Assembly (NCBI GenBank): GCA_945643635.1
Contig: CALZFC010000006.1
Location: forward strand, 1,102,501-1,166,500
DNA from: Allodiplogaster sudhausi
Taxonomy: Eukaryota; Nematoda; Chromadorea; Rhabditida; Diplogasteridae
Length of the DNA: 64,000 nt
Reading direction: 5' to 3'
In this document: positions 44,384 through 57,510 of the stretch, piece by piece
Layout: the number at the start of each line of letters is the position of its first letter
How positions within the stretch are numbered: position 1 is the first letter of the stretch
Notes under the pieces: model-generated
Database searches by the model: none
What the model saw: the letters and a program-made list of their open reading frames with translations, nothing else
Told to the model about the DNA's origin: nothing
Program-made: the position numbers and the translations under genes

Positions 44384-47023
44384 TTAAGAGAGCCTCTCTG
44401 TAAGACTCAAGGAGGCTTGTATAGGCGCCTGCCCTGAGGAATTTTTGTTTAATTTAGCGTTGTAAACTTTATGAGGGATGTATCCCTTGTTCATAACGAA
44501 GTCTAGGCGGTCAGAAAGTTTAGAAAAAAATTTTTCACTTAGATATAAGTCGTAATGTTCATAAACTTTGGATGACCATATCTAACGTTATACTTAATAT
44601 TTCTCAATATTCTTTTCACTCTTCGAGTCCTTGTCGAAAACTACACAAAAAAGTCCCAGATGACCATATTCGAAAAATTAAAATTTTTATAACTTTTGGT
44701 AAATTGAACTTTTTTTATTATTATGACTTGCAGAAAACTGAATCTTCCATAAGAAAGAGGAGAAAAAATTACACATAATATGTGTCTACGAGGAAAAATC
44801 TCCGATACATTTTTTTGGGTATCTGCATTTGAATATAGGTTTCTGAGCAAATTTCGGCTTTGGCTGCAAACCATAATTTCTTTCAAACTTCATCAATTTT
44901 AAAACGGAATAGTCCATTCGATGTAATTTTTTATCCTCTTTAAAATAGTATATACTTTGTGTGCAAAAGAAATTAGTCTAAAGGCCTAAAATTGACTTCT
45001 TGTGTTTTTGGCGTATTTCTTGTGTTAAAATACTCGTTCTTTGGACCATTAATGGGTCATATAGACCGACTTTCCACATAATATTTACTTTACAAGAAAG
45101 AGCAGTTAAAACTGAGTCGGATATAGCTTTTTCATCAAAATCTGAGGATACTGTTTTTAGGAATACGTATTTGAATGCTGACTGTTGAAGGCGATATTGC
45201 TGAATATTTTTAGCAAATATTTAAAATTAGTTCTTTTCAAATATCTAGCACCCAATAATGGCTATTCCCGAATTCTTTGCAGTTCTTTCATGATCTACCA
45301 CTCAAAAGTACTCAAAATGTCAAGAAATTTCATTTTTACGAGCCAAGATGGCGAAATAAATGTACGAAAACTCCTTCAAAGCCAACTATCAGGTCATTTG
45401 TGAGCCGGATTGCCAGAAAGGTCATAACCATTCGAAAGAGCAGAGACTTTTACATAATATATCCACCGATGAAAGAGCAAAACCTGTACATGTTTCAGAA
45501 ATCTTTTAATTTCGAAAAAAATCGACTACAGGATTCGACTATTTTGAGCTGTTCTGCGAAAGCTGGTAAAAATGGAAACTATGTTCGGAAAACTCTACGA
45601 TAATGTTTGTTGAGACGAGAAACATGAATTTGATGTTCATTTTCTACTTTTGAGTACCATCCATGGTACTTTTGCCAGAAGAATGAAATATAAAATGCAA
45701 AAAAATTTCATTTCGATCAAGCGTACCATGGATGGTACTCAAAAGTAGAAAATGAACATCAAATTCATGTTTCTCGTCTCAACAAACATTATTGTAGAGT
45801 TTTCCGAACATAGTTTCCATTTTTACCAGCTTTCGCAGAACAGCTCAAAATAGTCGAATCCTGTAGTCGATTTTTTTCGAAATTTCAAGATTTCTGAAAC
45901 ATGTACAGGTTTTGCTCTTTCATCGGTTGATATATTATGTAAAAGTCTCTGCTCTTTCGAATGGTTATGACCTTTCTGGCAATCCGGCTCACAAATGACC
46001 TGATAGTTGGCTTTGAAGGAGTTTTCGTACATTAATTTCGCCATCTTGGCTCGTAAAAATGAAATTTCTTGACATTTTGAGTACTTTTGAGTGGTAGATC
46101 ATGAAAGAACTGCAAAGAATTCGGGAATAGCCATTATTGGGTGCTAGATATTTCAAAAGAACTAATTTTAAATATTTGCTAAAAAATATTCAGCAATATC
46201 GCCTTCAACAGTCAGCATTCAAATACGTATTCCTAAAAAAGTATCCTCAGATTTTGATGAAAAAGCTATATCCGACTCAGTTTTAACTGCTCTTTCTTGT
46301 AAAGTAAATATTATGATGTAATTCGGTCTATATGACCCATTAATGGTTCAAAGAACGAGTATTTTAACACCAGAATTTGGCCAAAAACACAAAAAGTCAA
46401 TTTTAGGCCTTTAGACTAATTTCTTTTGCAAACAAAGTATATACTATTTTAAAGAGGATAAAAAATTACATCGAATGGACTATTCCGCTTTAAAACTGCT
46501 GAAGTTTGAAAGAAATTATGGTTTGCAGCCAAAGCCGAAATTTGCTCAGAAACCCATATTCAAATGCAGATACCCAAAAAAGTATCGGAGATTTTTCCTC
46601 GTAGACACATATTTTGTGTAATTTTTTGTCCTCTTTCTTATGGAAGATTCAGTTTTCTGCAAGTCATAGTAATAAAAAAAGTTATTGCCTGAAAACGACA
46701 TTTCAAAAAATTCAATTGACCAAAAGTTATAAAAATTTTAATTTTTCGAATATGGTCATCTGGGACTTTTTTGTGTAGTTTTCGACAAGGACTCGAACAG
46801 TGAAAAGAATATTGAGAAATATTAAGTATAACGTTAGATATGGTCATCCAAAATTTATGAACATTACGACTTATATCTAAGTGAAAATTTTTTTATAAAC
46901 TTTCTGACAGCCTAGACTTCGTTATGAACAAGGGATACATCCCTCATAAAGTTTACAACGCTAAACTAAACAAAAGTTCCTCAGGGCAGACGCTCCTTGA
47001 TCATTACAGAGAGGCTCTCTTAA
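44384..47023. mobile_element. Long-inverted-repeat (foldback) element 3
   Basis: 2640 bp from TTAAGAGAGCCTCTCTGTAA to the inverted TTACAGAGAGGCTCTCTTAA. The arms 44384-45664 and 45723-47023 are near-perfect inverted copies about 1.3 kb long. They meet at GTACCATCCATGGTAC / GTACCATGGATGGTAC around a 58-base loop. No transposase. It is in the same subfamily as element 2. Confidence 0.9.
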
Positions 47024-47383
47024 TTACATAATTATGTTTACCTTGCAGAGGAATTTCGCTCTCCACATGGCGATCCTAACCGATTTCCAATCTTCTCAAC
47101 AATTTGACTTTTTTTTTTCTTTTGTTCACTCTTTGTGCTACATATATTAATTCTTGCCAAATACCGTTTGCCGAGGCCGTCCTTCTCTTTCATTTCATGC
47201 GAGAATGCGTTTGAATGGGTATTCCATTAATTTATATATTTTTTTCTTTATGCTATTTTTAAAACATGTATATTTTTTTGGAACAGGATGTTCAATATAT
47301 TTTCTTTGTTCTGGGTTGAGTCAATTTAATTGGATTTGAATTTCCCGCCTTGACAAGCAGTTCCAAGACAGAAGAACATGAAG

Positions 47384-49245
47384 GACTGACTCTCGCTACG
47401 ATCTCTTGTGCGCAGTTCTTCTCCTAATCGGGCAACTCTCCATGTTCACTGGGTACTTTTATATTTATTTCTAAAAAAAAATTCGATTCAATTAAATTCA
47501 GTAAACTAAGAGTGCTGTGAAATTAAAACGTGTTTTTTATTTTTAATATGCCGAACAAAATCAAACTAATTTTATAGTTGAAATCGTCTTATTTCTACGT
47601 ACAAATGGATACTCGTATTAGTGACTAAAAGGCAGAAAATGGAGGCTGGAAAAGTGAATGTCGTTCGCATGGGGGATTATTAAACGATTGAGCAATCGTG
47701 GGAAGAAGAACAAATTTGCATATTCCAAGTGAAGTCAACAGATATTAATAAGAAATACCTCATTTCATAAGTTAACATTTTATTCTATCGCGCGCGCAGT
47801 TTCGACACGTCAGCATTCGTCGTCGAGCCCGTGCTGCACTCCGTCAATGACAGATAGCCAGACAAGATTGACGCCCATGCCGGATATTATGGGTACGATA
47901 GATGGATATTATGATTACTGTACCCGGATATTATGGGTACGATAGATGGATATTATGATTACTGTACCCGGATATTATGGGTACGGTAGCCGAGAGGAGA
48001 TTTTTTTTACGTCTCTACTCAATTTATCGGAGGCAATTTTTTTAAAGAAGATTTTCAGAAAAAAAAACATTGAGTCACATCCATGAGGGAAGAAAATTAT
48101 TTTCGGCGCAGAAAGAATAAAATGCTGTTTTGGCAACTCTTTACATTAGTTGTAATGCATCAAATCAAAAGTAGAATGATTTCCTATAACTATTTCTCTT
48201 CACCTGACCAGTTCCCTTTACTTTAGTCGCGCATTCCTCTACGCAATGTACACCTTCATGAATCTGGTCACGCCAAGCATCTTGGCATTCGTTGGCGCCA
48301 AGGTAAGGAGATTAGGAGAAAGAGAGAGCAGGAGAGAGAGAGACAGAGAAAATGAGATGGATGAATTGAAAGAGACGCGTCTGAGATATGTAGAGAGGGA
48401 GGTGAGAGAGATTGAGAGAGAGAATGAGAGCGCGAGATGAGATACCTACTAATGGTAAATGAATGAAAATCCAAGAAATTCTCTATCCTTAATGATGTCC
48501 CTGGTGATCGGCTCCTCCCTCTTCACTCTCTATCTCTGCTCCTTCCTCTACGTTCACTACGTGCCGTATTACATCTGCTCGAGCGAGCTCGACATTGGAT
48601 TTGCGCGTAAGTCTTTCTTTTTTTCCTGATTACTGTCGTCTAACGATTGGATTGAGTACCGTATGTTATAAATTAGCTTTTATTTTTTTATTCGCGCCAA
48701 GAAGGAGGAATAGTCGATCTTATCAGATTATAGTTTACAGCACCGGTGCTCGGCGGCTACCTCGTCGAGCATTCGCCACGGCGGACGGTCGAGCGGAATT
48801 CTGCTCTCGTTTGGGGAATCGCATCGACGTGGTAAACTAAAGGCACATAAATGATTTAAAAAAAAATTAGCATTGATTTATTAATTTTTTAAACATTTAC
48901 ATGATGAATAATCGTTTTTCACATTATTGTTTATATATTTTTATTTATTTATATTCACAACATGTAAATAGATATGTAGTTCGATCTTCCAAATTATGTA
49001 TATGTTAAAGAAGCTCGAAATACTACCGTAATCTGCATACATTAATTTTCCTGCTAATTGTATGTAGTCGCTCTTCGCTGACTTGAATGCTCTGTGTCCG
49101 AGAAAAAAGGCGCGAATTCAAAAGCGTGTATATTTATTTATCAAAACATTTATCTAATACACCTTTCAGCATGGTCGTCGGCGGGGTCGTAATGGTAATT
49201 ATCACCTATGCGAATCAGCAGACAGAAGCCATCGACGCCACTTAG
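47384..49245 (+). pseudogene. UNC-93-like gene, N-terminal half, copy 1 (interrupted)
   Basis: Exons: about 47384-47452, 47800-47892, 48227-48302, about 48476-48606, 48741-48831 and 49170-49245. The first ends in a membrane helix LLCAVLLLIGQLSMFTG. The second reads FDTSAFVVEPVLHSVNDR, stop TAG (47855-47857), then PDKIDAHAGYYG. This ...VLHSV-x5-P-x-x-I-x-x-H-AGYYG block is the signature of the UNC-93 / major-facilitator-like family. RAFLYAMYTFMNLVTPSILAF and SLVIGSSLFTLYLCSFLY are further helices, then LGGYLVEHS...RNSALVWGIAS and a last helix ending in TAG at 49243-49245. Exons 3 and 4 are out of phase by one base. With a stop, a phase break and no second half, this is probably a pseudogene; the TAG could be a CAG (Gln) mutated. 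Confidence 0.7.
47882..47985. repeat. 44-bp tandem repeat, 2.4 copies, copy 1
   Basis: The unit starts GGATATTATGGGTACGATAG. The first unit overlaps the 3' end of UNC-93-like exon 2, so each unit repeats the donor GG|GTACG. Same array at 53986-54089. Confidence 0.9.
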
Positions 49246-49810
49246 GAGCCTCATGAATTCATGGTAGACAATAGAGGAGTAGTATTGCTTAAAATATATG
49301 TATTATACCATAGAGCATTATTACTAGCAATGAAAAAAATAAATAGCAAACTACAGAGCAGTATTACTTATAAACAACTTAGTAATCGCCAGGGTAGTAT
49401 TAATAAAAACATAATTTACGATGGAGGATTATTACTGAAAAAAATAAAACATTTACTTCAAGCATTTTTTTCCCTTTGAATCAATTTAATCGCATTCAAT
49501 TATCAGTTTTTGTTTTCATTTCCTTTCACTAAATTATAACTTTAAGAAAAATTAATTTCAACTAGTATTCCTGAAACTGTCGCTTAATGACATCGTTGCA
49601 GCATCCAAATTCGATAGTGGCCATCTAAAACGAATATTGGTCTTACCGCGAATTATCCGATCATGAGATTCGGTAGATAATTTTGGAGACTACGAGTTCA
49701 TTTTCCACAATATACTAACTACACATATGTATAATAGTGCTAAATATGAAAGAAGGAAATATATGTTCACACGTGGACAAAAGAAGTGAGAGAAAAAGAA
49801 AGAAAGAAAA
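49246..49810. other. AT-rich 3' flank of UNC-93-like copy 1
   Basis: No gene or element seen; ends in a GAAA-rich run at the duplication junction. Its copy is 55350-55914. Confidence 0.5.
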
Positions 49811-50495
49811 GCCACTTCAACAATGTTCTCAATAGTTCTATGAGCCGGCATAGAATACGGTAAGGCCCCGGGGAAAACTTTAGCCCTTTCGAAGTGTTGT
49901 TCAAGGAGCCATCCGAATGTTCTGGAAAATTCCCGGGGCTGAACTAGGTCCCTTCCAAAATCTTCTTGAATGTTCCCAAGCGCGGAGTAGAAGTAGGTCC
50001 CTTCCGGAAAGTTCTGGGAATTCCGGTGTCCTGGGCAGCATCTATATTTATAATAAAAAATTTATTCTGCAAAACAAGTTCATTTAATTTAATTATTAAT
50101 TAAAATGTCTTCCTTGTCGATCCGATGCCTGAGAAGAATTTCTTTCAATCGTCTGCCTCGACGAATGCTTGACGAGGTTACCGAAAACAATTAATTTATA
50201 GAGAAAAAATTTTGTTCTTTTAAGATAAATTGGTGAAAATTAGTTTACTCAGAAATGTCAAGTTCTTTTTAGGTAAAATGTACCGCGAACCCCACATCTA
50301 GCACCATCTCTCCAACAGCGCTCGTAATGTAGAAGTCTCTGTCACTCAAAACCACCGGGATTTCTCAGAATATATCTGTCAGGTGAAGTCAAAGATTACT
50401 TGCGTTTTCCATGTGATGCGCCCCCCGCATGCTCGCGCGACTATTAATTAGTGTTGTGTGGTTATTTTCTGTGTATATATACACATGTATGCACT

Positions 50496-53127
50496 TTAAG
50501 AGAGCCTCTCTGTAAGACTCAAGGAGGCTTGTATAGGCGCCTGCCCTGAGGAAATTTTGTTTAATTTAGCGTTGTAAACTTTATGAGGGATGTATCCCTT
50601 GTTCATAACGAAGTCTAGGCGGTCAGAAAGTTTAGAAAAAAATTTTTCACTTAGATATAAGTCGTAATGTTCATAAACTTTGGATGACCATATCTAACGT
50701 TATACTTAATATTTCTCAATATTCTTTTCACTCTTCGAGTCCTTGTCGAAAACTACACAAAAAAGTCCCAGATGACCATATTCGAAAAATTAAAATTTTT
50801 ATAACTTTTGGTAAATTGAACTTTTTTTATTATTATGACTTGCAGAAAACTGAATCTTCCATAAGAAAGAGGAGAAAAAATTACACATAATATGTGTCTA
50901 CGAGGAAAAATCTCCGATACATTTTTTTGGGTATCTGCATTTGAATATTGGTTTCTGAGCAAATTTCGGCTTTGGCTGCAAACCATAATTTCTTTCAAAC
51001 TTCATAAATTTTAAAACGGAATAGTCCATTCGATGTAATTTTTTATCCTCTTTAAAATAGTATATACTTTGTGTGCAAAAGAAATTAGTCTAAAGGCCTA
51101 AAATTGACTTCTTGTGTTTTTGGCGTATTTCTTGTGTTAAAATACTCGTTCTTTGGACCATTAATGGGTCATATAGACCGACTTTCCACATAATATTTAC
51201 TTTACAAGAAAGAGCAGTTAAAACTGAGTCGGATATAGCTTTTTCATCAAAATCTGAGGATACTTTTTTTAGGAATACGTATTTGAATGCTGACTGTTGA
51301 AGGCGATATTGCTGAATATTTTTAGCAAATATTTAAAATTAGTTCTTTTCAAATATCTAGCACCCAATAATGGCTATTCCCGCATTCTTTGCAGTTCTTT
51401 CATGATCTACCACTCAAAAGTACTCAAAATGTCAAGAAATTTCATTTTTACGAGCCAAGATGGCGAAATAAATGTACGAAAACTCCTTCAAAGCCAACTA
51501 TCAGGTCATCCGGATTGCCAGAAAGGTCATAACCATTCGAAATAGCAGAGACTTTTACATAATATATCCACCGATGAAAGAGCAAAACCTGTACATGTTT
51601 CAGAAATCTTTTAATTTCGAAAAAAATCTACTACAGGATTCGACTATTTTGAGCTGTTCTGCGAAAGCTGGTAAAAATGGAAACTGTGTTCGGAAAACTC
51701 TACGATAATGTTTGTTGAGACGAGAAACATGAATTTGATGTTCATTTTCTACTTTTGAGTACCATCCATGGTACTTTTGCCAGAAGAATGAAATATAAAA
51801 TGCAAAAAAATTTCATTTCGATCAAGCGTACCATGGATGGTACTCAAAAGTAGAAAATGAACATCAAATTCATGTTTCTCGTCTCAACAAACATTATTGT
51901 AGAGTTTTCCGAACATAGTTTCCATTTTTACCAGCTTTCGCAGAACAGCTCAAAATAGTCGAATCCTGTAGTCGATTTTTTTCGAAATTTCAAGATTTCT
52001 GAAACATGTACAGGTTTTGCTCTTTCATCGGTTGATATATTATGTAAAAGTCTCTGCTCTTTCGAATGGTTATGACCTTTCTGGCAATCCGGCTCACAAA
52101 TGACCTGATAGTTGGCTTTGAAGGAGTTTTCGTACATTAATTTCGCCATCTTGGCTCGTAAAAATGAAATTTCTTGACATTTTGAGTACTTTTGAGTGGT
52201 AGATCATGAAAGAACTGCAAAGAATTCGGGAATAGCCATTATTGGGTGCTAGATATTTCAAAAGAACTAATTTTAAATATTTGCTAAAAAATATTCAGCA
52301 ATATCGCCTTCAACAGTCAGCATTCAAATACGTATTCCTAAAAAAGTATCCTCAGATTTTGATGAAAAAGCTATATCCGACTCAGTTTTAACTGCTCTTT
52401 CTTGTAAAGTAAATATTATGATGTAATTCGGTCTATATGACCCATTAATGGTTCAAAGAACGAGTATTTTAACACCAGAATTTGGCCAAAAACACAAAAA
52501 GTCAATTTTAGGCCTTTAGACTAATTTCTTTTGCAAACAAAGTATATACTATTTTAAAGAGGATAAAAAATTACATCGAATGGACTATTCCGCTTTAAAA
52601 CTGCTGAAGTTTGAAAGAAATTATGGTTTGCAGCCAAAGCCGAAATTTGCTCAGAAACCCATATTCAAATGCAGATACCCAAAAAAGTATCGGAGATTTT
52701 TCCTCGTAGACACATATTTTGTGTAATTTTTTGTCCTCTTTCTTATGGAAGATTCAGTTTTCTGCAAGTCATAGTAATAAAAAAGTTATTGCCTGAAAAC
52801 GACATTTCAAAAAATTCAATTGACCAAAAGTTATAAAAATTTTAATTTTTCGAATATGGTCATCTGGGACTTTTTTGTGTAGTTTTCGACAAGGACTCGA
52901 ACAGTGAAAAGAATATTGAGAAATATTAAGTATAACGTTAGATATGGTCATCCAAAATTTATGAACATTACGACTTATATCTAACTGAAAATTTTTTTAT
53001 AAACTTTCTGACAGCCTAGACTTCGTTATGAACAAGGGATACATCCCTCATAAAGTTTACAACGCTAAACTAAACAAAAGTTCCTCAGGGCAGACGCTCC
53101 TTGATCATTACAGAGAGGCTCTCTTAA
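50496..53127. mobile_element. Long-inverted-repeat (foldback) element 4
   Basis: Copy of element 3 in the second duplication unit, 2632 bp, with the same termini and a 7-base deletion in the left arm near 51508. Confidence 0.9.
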
Positions 53128-53487
53128 TTACATAATTATGTTTACCTTGCAGAGGAATTTCGCTCTCCACATGGCGATCCTAACCGATTTCCAATCTTCT
53201 CAACAATTTGACTTTTTTTTTTCTTTTGTTCACTCTTTGTGCTACATATATTAATTCTTGCCAAATACCGTTTGCCGAGGCCGTCCTTCTCTTTCATTTC
53301 ATGCGAGAATGCGTTTGAATGGGTATTCCATTAATTTATATATTTTTTTCTTTATGCTATTTTTAAAACATGTATATTTTTTTGGAACAGGATGTTCAAT
53401 ATATTTTCTTTGTTCTGGGTTGAGTCAATTTAATTGGATTTGAATTTCCCGCCTTGACAAGCAGTTCCAAGACAGAAGAACATGAAG

Positions 53488-55349
53488 GACTGACTCTCGC
53501 TACGATCTCTTGTGCGCAGTTCTTCTCCTAATCGGGCAACTCTCCATGTTCACTGGGTACTTTTATATTTATTTCTAAAAAAAAATTCGATTCAATTAAA
53601 TTCAGTAAACTAAGAGTGCTGTGAAATTAAAACGTGTTTTTTATTTTTAATATGCCGAACAAAATCAAACTAATTTTATAGTTGAAATCGTCTTATTTCT
53701 ACGTACAAATGGATACTCGTATTAGTGACTAAAAGGCAGAAAATGGAGGCTGGAAAAGTGAATGTCGTTCGCATGGGGGATTATTAAACGATTGAGCAAT
53801 CGTGGGAAGAAGAACAAATTTGCATATTCCAAGTGAAGTCAACAGATATTAATAAGAAATACCTCATTTCATAAGTTAACATTTTATTCTATCGCGCGCG
53901 CAGTTTCGACACGTCAGCATTCGTCGTCGAGCCCGTGCTGCACTCCGTCAATGACAGATAGCCAGACAAGATTGACGCCCATGCCGGATATTATGGGTAC
54001 GATAGATGGATATTATGATTACTGTACCCGGATATTATGGGTACGATAGATGGATATTATGATTACTGTACCCGGATATTATGGGTACGGTAGCCGAGAG
54101 GAGATTTTTTTTACGTCTCTACTCAATTTATCGGAGGCAATTTTTTTAAAGAAGATTTTCAGAAAAAAAAACATTGAGTCACATCCATGAGGGAAGAAAA
54201 TTATTTTCGGCGCAGAAAGAATAAAATGCTGTTTTGGCAACTCTTTACATTAGTTGTAATGCATCAAATCAAAAGTAGAATGATTTCCTATAACTATTTC
54301 TCTTCACCTGACCAGTTCCCTTTACTTTAGTCGCGCATTCCTCTACGCAATGTACACCTTCATGAATCTGGTCACGCCAAGCATCTTGGCATTCGTTGGC
54401 GCCAAGGTAAGGAGATTAGGAGAAAGAGAGAGCAGGAGAGAGAGAGACAGAGAAAATGAGATGGATGAATTGAAAGAGACGCGTCTGAGATATGTAGAGA
54501 GGGAGGTGAGAGAGATTGAGAGAGAGAATGAGAGCGCGAGATGAGATACCTACTAATGGTAAATGAATGAAAATCCAAGAAATTCTCTATCCTTAATGAT
54601 GTCCCTGGTGATCGGCTCCTCCCTCTTCACTCTCTATCTCTGCTCCTTCCTCTACGTTCACTACGTGCCGTATTACATCTGCTCGAGCGAGCTCGACATT
54701 GGATTTGCGCGTAAGTCTTTCTTTTTTTCCTGATTACTGTCGTCTAACGATTGGATTGAGTACCGTATGTTATAAATTAGCTTTTATTTTTTTATTCGCG
54801 CCAAGAAGGAGGAATAGTCGATCTTATCAGATTATAGTTTACAGCACCGGTGCTCGGCGGCTACCTCGTCGAGCATTCGCCACGGCGGACGGTCGAGCGG
54901 AATTCTGCTCTCGTTTGGGGAATCGCATCGACGTGGTAAACTAAAGGCACATAAATGATTTTAAAAAAAATTAGCATTGATTTATTAATTTTTTAAACAT
55001 TTACATGATGAATAATCGTTTTTCACATTATTGTTTATATATTTTTATTTATTTATATTCACAACATGTAAATAGATATGTAGTTCGATCTTCCAAATTA
55101 TGTATATGTTAAAGAAGCTCGAAATACTACCGTAATCTGCATACATTAATTTTCCTGCTAATTGTATGTAGTCGCTCTTCGCTGACTTGAATGCTCTGTG
55201 TCCGAGAAAAAAGGCGCGAATTCAAAAGCGTGTATATTTATTTATCAAAACATTTATCTAATACACCTTTCAGCATGGTCGTCGGCGGGGTCGTAATGGT
55301 AATTATCACCTATGCGAATCAGCAGACAGAAGCCATCGACGCCACTTAG
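53488..55349 (+). pseudogene. UNC-93-like gene, N-terminal half, copy 2 (interrupted)
   Basis: The same six exons shifted by 6104: about 53488-53556, 53904-53996, 54331-54406, about 54580-54710, 54845-54935 and 55274-55349. It carries the same TAG (53959-53961) after ...LHSVNDR and the same one-base phase break before exon 4, so the lesions predate the duplication, or both copies come from one sequence. The possible downstream half at 56233-57027 lies behind this copy. Confidence 0.7.
53986..54089. repeat. 44-bp tandem repeat, copy 2
   Basis: Copy of the array at 47882-47985. Confidence 0.9.
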
Positions 55350-56232
55350 GAGCCTCATGAATTCATGGTAGACAATAGAGGAGTAGTATTGCTTAAAATA
55401 TATGTATTATACCATAGAGCATTATTACTAGCAATGAAAAAAATAAATAGCAAACTACAGAGCAGTATTACTTATAAACAACTTAGTAATCGCCAGGGTA
55501 GTATTAATAAAAACATAATTTACGATGGAGGATTATTACTGAAAAAAATAAAACATTTACTTCAAGCATTTTTTTCCCTTTGAATCAATTTAATCGCATT
55601 CAATTATCAGTTTTTGTTTTCATTTCCTTTCACTAAATTATAACTTTAAGAAAAATTAATTTCAACTAGTATTCCTGAAACTGTCGCTTAATGACATCGT
55701 TGCAGCATCCAAATTCGATAGTGGCCATCTGAAACGAATATTGGTCTTACCGCGAATTATCCGATCATGAGATTCGGTAGATAATTTTGGAGACTACGAG
55801 TTCATTTTCCACAATATACTAACTACACATATGTATAATAGTGCCAAATATGAAAGAAGGAAATATATGTTCACACGTGGACAAAAGAAGTGAGAGAAAA
55901 AGAAAGAAAGAAAAATGAATTCTAGAGATCAAGCGCTTTTTGAAATACCGCGTGTTCACCCTCTCTTTAAAGGATTCAAATTTCTGCATTTCCCGCCCAA
56001 TTTTTTCTTCATATGCGTATATGTTTAAAGGACCAAACATTCACGCTTCAATTTGAGATTTTCAATTAGATAGTCGCGAGAGAGTACAAGTGATTTAGCT
56101 AGACGCGACTGCATTCAAATTGATTACGGTTTTTAGTCTTCCAATGTAACCATCGCATAAGTTTAATTTTTCCATCAACATAAGTAAAGTTTATATAAAT
56201 TTTAAAATAGTATTATCCTAATGTATATCTGC

Positions 56233-57027
56233 CTGGGATGTACTCGATGATTCTCGGCGTCGGCGACATGTCCAGTACGATTTTTGTCCACTTTTTTTTA
56301 TTTTCCAGAACGGGAGGAATAATAAAGTTAAAAGCAATGAGAAGTAGAACGCTTCGCCTTTTTTCTGCTTACAATTAGCTTCGCTCTACCTCTGCTCATG
56401 TGATAATTTTTGAGTTCTGTTCGAAATTAAAATTAATTGAAAATACCAAAAAAAAAGTGCTTGCAGTGTCGCTTCTGATCTTTTCGCTCGGCAAGCGAAT
56501 CCGAAACTTTAGCCTGAAGCCATCACTGACAATTGGTTGAGATAGAAATCTTTATTTATTTATTTTTAAATTTTATATTTATATTTATTTTTTATAAAAA
56601 AAAAAATTCTAGCATACTGGTTGCATGAATGTATGTTTAATGTACAATTGCTAATTATTATTATTACTATCTGACAAATCACACGAGTACTTATAACACC
56701 ACGTGATTTATAACGACGGTAAAAAACGCCGTAGAAAAATTGCACAGTATTCATACGTATCTCGGAAATTTATGCGATGTACAAAAGTAAGCTTTTAAAA
56801 TTATAAAAAAAATTGTTTACTGTAAGAAAGAAAACTACAACTTTTTTCGTTAACAGGTCGCCGACTCGACTCGGAAAATGGAGCGAAAGTTTACGCAGGA
56901 GATGCGCTCGTCAGCTGAAGCCGCCGTTTACCACGTGGGCGGCAAGAAAAAGGAGGCAACAATGGTTTATACCGAAATAGATGATGACCGTTCTTATCCC
57001 ATTGAGGCAAAGAAGCAACTTCAATGA
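56233..57027 (+). CDS. Possible 3' exons of the UNC-93-like gene
   Basis: Candidate pieces: up to 56271 (MYSMILGVGDMSS, a helix with a G-x-GD motif as in late UNC-93 helices), 56467-56535 (SLLIFSLGKRIRNFSL) and 56857-57027, a 56-codon Lys/Glu-rich frame (starts VADSTRKMERKF, ends EAKKQLQ, TGA 57025-57027) that suits a cytoplasmic tail. The first two join in phase; the join to the last does not. Membership in the UNC-93-like gene is inferred from position and composition only. Confidence 0.35.
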
Positions 57028-57454
57028 AAGACAGATATTTTCATACATACTGACAAATTCAAAAATAAATATTGGAAGTTATTGTGATTGATTATAATGG
57101 TAGCCGACGAAATTTGCGATTAAGAAAACATTCTTCTACACAACTTGTGTAATGAGAAGTAGTAGAAGAAGAAACTAATAACTTAAAGTATTTCTTGCGC
57201 CATTATGTTTGCACCTCCTTTGAATAAAGAACTTGCATAGTTAACCTCGTGACGCCTTCTCGCTATTCAGCAAATTCGCTTAGAAACTCTCTCCATCTTT
57301 GGGAAGTTGACGAAGACTGCATGATGCAACGTGAATAAGTGTTGTACTTCCACCAGTGTTATCACTATAAATCATTTAAATGAATAAATGAATTAACTAA
57401 TTAACGTCTAGATGATCAGAGAAACCTCGTACAATTTGGCATCTTCTTTTATTT

Positions 57455-57510
57455 GGCGGCGCTGCACCAAACATCGCGTGTTTTACAAGTAGAAGTGTAA
57501 TATTTATCAG
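57455..57510 (+). promoter_or_regulatory. Conserved upstream block, unit 2 copy A
   Basis: GGCGCTGCACCAAACATCGC with TTTTACAAGTAGAAGTGTAA. Further upstream 57110-57310 matches 32160-32800 of unit 1 without the hAT MITE. Confidence 0.6.

Larger units (their letters stand above)
43698..49810. repeat. 6.1-kb direct tandem duplication, copy 1
   Basis: It begins GCCACTTCAACAATGTTCTC and ends in AGAAAGAAAA. It is repeated immediately at 49811-55914 with only scattered substitutions and small indels; the offset is 6113 at the start and 6104 at the end, including a 7-base difference near 45401/51508. Confidence 0.97.
49811..55914. repeat. 6.1-kb direct tandem duplication, copy 2
   Basis: Same content as copy 1: degenerate repeat remnant, foldback element, and UNC-93-like exons. 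The junction joins the GA-rich AAAGAAAGAAAA end of copy 1 to GCCACTTCAAC. Confidence 0.97.

Noticed and set aside
47855..47857. Genome-wide reassignment of TAG to an amino acid
   Set aside because: TAG interrupts two well-conserved frames, but the other clear genes end in TAA or TGA only in small number, no nuclear reassignment is known in nematodes, and simple CAG-to-TAG mutation explains both cases.
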